From SB11 sp943370295 (GTDB lineage: Bacteria; Bacteroidota; Bacteroidia; UBA8524): a DNA stretch of 64,000 bases. Position 1 is the stretch's first letter. Each line of letters starts with the position of its first letter. The notes under the pieces were generated by a model. It was not told the origin of the DNA. It was given only the letters and a program-made list of their open reading frames with translations, and did not search any database. Where the stretch lies: assembly GCA_943370295.1 (NCBI GenBank), contig CALRQL020000001.1, positions 62,001 through 126,000 of the forward strand, written 5' to 3'. A program made the position numbers and the translations under genes. Shown piece after piece: positions 62,101 through 64,000 of the stretch.

Positions 62101-64000
62101 CAGTCGGGAACGGTTTCGTACAAATGGATATTCAGCAATACAGTTTCTGATACATCGGTTGCTACCAGCCCTACCAAAGTATATACCACCGCCGATACGT
62201 TTGCGGTGAAACTGATTGTTACTTCAAACTTTGGTTGCCGTGATTCAGTTTCTAAAAACGTTTACTTGTTCCCCAAACCTGATATGGCGTTTAACGTAAA
62301 CGACAGCGAACAGTGTTTTACAGGGAATAGCTTTGTGTTTACCAACGGCTCTTCAATAAGCAGCGGGACAGTCAACTATAAATGGCAATTCAGTTCAGAC
62401 CCGGCCGATACATCGGTACTAAATAACCCCACCAAAAGCTATGCAAGCAATGGGGTGTTTCCTGTAAAGCTGATTGGTACCTCTGACCAAGGTTGTAAAG
62501 ATTCGGTATCGGCAAATATGACCGTGTTTGCTGAACCCTTGGCCGGTTTCAGTATCAACGATACCGACCAATGTATCAACGGTAACAACTTTATTTTTAC
62601 TGATACATCAGTAGTTGGCGGATTGTACAGCCGCCAATGGACGTTTGGTGACGGCAGTGGTTCAACCATAGCAGCTCCCTCAAAATCCTACGCCACTGCT
62701 GATACTTTTATTGTGAAGCTGGTGGTTACCATTAATGCAGGGGGTTGTAAAGATTCGGTTTCAACACCAGTGTATGTGTATCCTCAACCAGTAGCGGCTT
62801 ACACTATTAATGATAGCATACAATGTTACCCCGGCCACTCGTTTGTATTTAACAACGGAACAACGATAGCTTCGGGCAGCAATACGTATCTGTGGAAGTT
62901 TAACGTACCCACAGGTACAACCGATACTTCTAACCTCACCAACCCTACTAAAAACTACCCTGCATCGGGTACTTATATTGTAAGACTTACTGCAACTTCG
63001 GATAAAGGGTGTAAAGATTCAACCCAGCATCAGGTAACGGCTACCCCTATTATTAATAACAACGTAGTTGCATCCAACCAAGGACTTTGCTCAGGTTCAA
63101 CACCGGATAGCCTCGTACAATCGGGTGCATCCGTAAGCGGTGGTAGCGGAGCATTTACCTACCAATGGCAAGAAAGCACCGATTCAGCCGTATGGACGAA
63201 TATTGTAGGAGCTACCGGGGTTAACTACCAACCACCTGCTTTAACAGCCAACCGCTGGTACCGCCGTGTGGTAACATCGGGCGATTGTGCCGATACCTCA
63301 GTGCCTGTTAAAATTACGGTTACCCCTGCCATTACTAACAATACCATCACTGCCAACCAAATTGTATGTGCGGGTTTTGCACCTTCACAATTTAACGGCA
63401 GCACCCCCGCAGGCGGTTTAGGAAGTTTTACTTACCAATGGCAAATCAGTACCGACTCTAACACTTGGAACAATATAGTAGGTGCACAATCGATAGATTA
63501 TACTTCAGGCGTATTAACCCAAACTACCTATTTCCGCAGGTTGGTTACTTCGGGTGTGTGTACACAGCCCAGCAATGTGGTTAAAGTGCTGGTGAATCCT
63601 AAGCCTACGGTTTCGTTCACAACGGCCAGTGTTTGTTTAGGGTTAGCAGCCAATTACACATCCACTTCAACCATTGCAACGGGCAGTATCACCCAATATA
63701 CTTGGACGTACGGCGACGGTAACGGAGGCACAGGCAGCAGTCAAAGCCACACGTATGCTTCGGTAGGCAGCTATACCATTAAACTGATTGCAGCTTCGGA
63801 CAGCGGTTGTACTGATAGCACCACCCGAACCATTAATGTTCACCACAAGCCTACTGCCTCTTTTGTATCTAACGATACCTGTTTGGGTTTCGGCAACGGA
63901 TTTAATGCCTCAGCATCAAGCGTAGGAGCGGGAAGTATTACCAATTACGGATGGAATTTTGGCGATGCTACTACCGGTAGCGGCGTTACAACCACCAAAA
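59170..64000 (+). CDS. Giant exported PKD/Ig-repeat surface protein, 5' part
   Basis: At least 1610 residues; open to the right edge of the window. A Sec signal peptide (MQNRLLSTFILLAFFGFAKSVFA) precedes QCSGNSG. Several PKD-type domains are visible (YNWTFGNGLTSTATNPTTTF, INWGDGNSQNF, YTWTFGDGTGSS, YTWTYGDGNGG). Residues about 780-1290 contain six closely similar units, then two Ig-like units with FTYQWQxSTDS and YFRRLVTSGVC wording (about 1295-1475), then more PKD domains. Low lysine and high Thr/Ser/Asn content with repeated Cys in each unit suit an extracellular adhesin. In Bacteroidota such proteins usually end in a gliding-motility/T9SS sorting domain, which would lie beyond the window. 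Confidence 0.88.
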   Translation, partial: MQNRLLSTFILLAFFGFAKSVFAQCSGNSGFSMSTPNCVNQSILFIDTGSATPDSVLWVFGNDNSTYTSDTVNKSFGSALTDTVWLIRFFNNPSFCSDTVFQVFTITNVTASITPSTVQNVCIGDSVALTANAGVGLTYQWVKDGTDSTGATNNVLYATSPGTYKVWVTQNGCSRLSDSVVVTFYNYPNADFTFAPDTACSGTSVSFANSSTGSSLSYNWTFGNGLTSTATNPTTTFDVTGTAAIVSFNVRLITSTPGNCRDTITKTVYVRRRPNSAIDDFNNIPKFVQCNVSSSPFSLQIDNVSTTMSTNNTYSINWGDGNSQNFGSSFDTITHVYATSGAFTMTVITTDAAGCADTSTYTVFNGGNPGVSIGNSGSTSGCRPYGLTFTIDTSKATGIGNNAPGSIYTLTFNDGTAPMVFTHPPPPSVSKTFLTPSCGTATPGFPNAFQAEMSVTNPCGTNSATIRPIYISTKPEAEIDFDPDDDTACLNDLVTIEDVSDTGSVSSNSGCNQTPRRLWNIYPATGWTLNSGYFGNHGNWNNNPANWGSQVLQVDFTDTGTFVIELIVGNIAQAGLSVCGDDTIRRILRIMRPPLANFTLNINPTSGCANSVITTNNTSTGDNLTYQWIINPNSGYTVTSGSLTSPTPTFQFNTAGTYYVTLIGSNRCDQDTVVDTLVIRDVPDVTLPGAVAFCGPDTVAFDTLASNLLHRVIYNENFGDSITYQWTVTGGSYTYVSGDSTSYNPSIYLSTPGTYTIKVKITNECGSDSTMQTITVRPLPDANFTINDSAQCLVGHSFAFTDASTISSGTITTYTWTFGDGTGSSAQNPTKSYSTADTFNVQLLVASAFGCVDSITKQVITFPQPTPLFTINDSDQCLNGNSFVFTNTSTIASGSNTYHWRFTERAGDTSILANPTFGYDTTGVFAVKLVVTSDNGCRDSVTRNVYIRPAPEPDFTINDSMQCLNGNSVTFTNTSSIQSGTVSYKWIFSNTVSDTSVATSPTKVYTTADTFAVKLIVTSNFGCRDSVSKNVYLFPKPDMAFNVNDSEQCFTGNSFVFTNGSSISSGTVNYKWQFSSDPADTSVLNNPTKSYASNGVFPVKLIGTSDQGCKDSVSANMTVFAEPLAGFSINDTDQCINGNNFIFTDTSVVGGLYSRQWTFGDGSGSTIAAPSKSYATADTFIVKLVVTINAGGCKDSVSTPVYVYPQPVAAYTINDSIQCYPGHSFVFNNGTTIASGSNTYLWKFNVPTGTTDTSNLTNPTKNYPASGTYIVRLTATSDKGCKDSTQHQVTATPIINNNVVASNQGLCSGSTPDSLVQSGASVSGGSGAFTYQWQESTDSAVWTNIVGATGVNYQPPALTANRWYRRVVTSGDCADTSVPVKITVTPAITNNTITANQIVCAGFAPSQFNGSTPAGGLGSFTYQWQISTDSNTWNNIVGAQSIDYTSGVLTQTTYFRRLVTSGVCTQPSNVVKVLVNPKPTVSFTTASVCLGLAANYTSTSTIATGSITQYTWTYGDGNGGTGSSQSHTYASVGSYTIKLIAASDSGCTDSTTRTINVHHKPTASFVSNDTCLGFGNGFNASASSVGAGSITNYGWNFGDATTGSGVTTTK
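61513..63039 (+). repeat. Six tandem PKD-like units of about 255 bp
   Basis: The unit signature FxINDSxQCLxGNSFxFTNxS recurs with its Asn codon at 61528, 61783, 62041, 62299, 62557 and 62809, i.e. spacings of 255, 258, 258, 258 and 252 bp, all multiples of three. Nucleotide divergence between units is considerable, so amplification is not recent. Confidence 0.9.

Noticed and set aside
59820..62669. Chain of minus-strand open frames across the PKD-repeat gene
   Set aside because: They are shadows of the biased Thr/Ser/Asn-rich codons on the plus strand; their translations lack family motifs and repeat with the unit period.
1..64000. tRNA, rRNA, CRISPR arrays, insertion sequences or prophage genes
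   Set aside because: I found no cloverleaf, rRNA stretch, spacer array or transposase/integrase motif on either strand; the palindromic repeats are the only possible mobile remnants.

Overview
This 64 kb window comes from a member of the Bacteroidota. The evidence is the promoter style (TAnnTTTG -7 boxes, two with a matching TTTG -33 box), a type IX secretion C-terminal sorting domain, an exosortase XrtF pair, a Bacteroidota-type Wza/Wzc export pair, and a large PKD-repeat surface protein. Base composition is moderately AT-rich. Genes are tightly packed, with many 1-20 bp overlaps and frequent TTG or GTG starts overlapping the previous stop codon.

Region 1 (1-1515, minus strand) is a housekeeping operon, rpmH-rnpA-yidD, followed by a C-terminal processing protease that runs off the left edge. 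It has a near-consensus promoter at 1508-1538. Region 2 (1620-4128, plus) holds a T9SS-sorted exported protein with SusE-like repeats and asd (aspartate-semialdehyde dehydrogenase).

Region 3 (4164-58021, plus) is one very large surface-polysaccharide locus of about 54 kb. It opens with the export machinery: a Wza-like lipoprotein and a Wzc-like tyrosine autokinase with a striking Tyr-Gly tail, closed by a strong terminator. A second promoter then drives a winged-helix regulator and the biosynthetic genes. These include a nucleotide-sugar dehydrogenase and epimerase, and a divergent nonulosonic-acid-type module (NeuB-, NeuC- and NeuA-like enzymes with a FemAB-like transferase, a formyltransferase, a deacetylase and a hydroxyacid dehydrogenase). 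A Wzx flippase follows. Next is an apparently complete pseudaminic acid pathway (PseB, PseC, PseH, PseF, PseG, PseI), in which PseF is fused to a class III aminotransferase. The rest comprises glycosyltransferases, an asparagine-synthetase-like amidotransferase, a nucleotidyltransferase/kinase/phosphatase module, a Wzy polymerase, a carbamoyltransferase, a PaaK-like adenylating enzyme, an alpha/alpha-toroid protein and a WecB-like epimerase. It ends with a WbpV/WbpL-like initiation pair, a PglD-like acetyltransferase, and exosortase XrtF with its small partner.

Region 4 (58079-64000) has a methyltransferase, weak terminators, a promoter and the 5' part of a giant exported PKD/Ig-repeat protein that runs off the right edge.

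The genes fit a Wzx/Wzy-dependent pathway making a complex acidic glycan that contains pseudaminic acid and probably a second ulosonic acid. The glycan appears to be decorated by acetyl, formyl, carbamoyl, methyl and amide groups. The most unusual theme is three formyltransferase genes, each with a deacetylase gene nearby, which suggests N-acetyl to N-formyl exchange on up to three different sugars. Two long palindromic intergenic repeats lie inside the locus.
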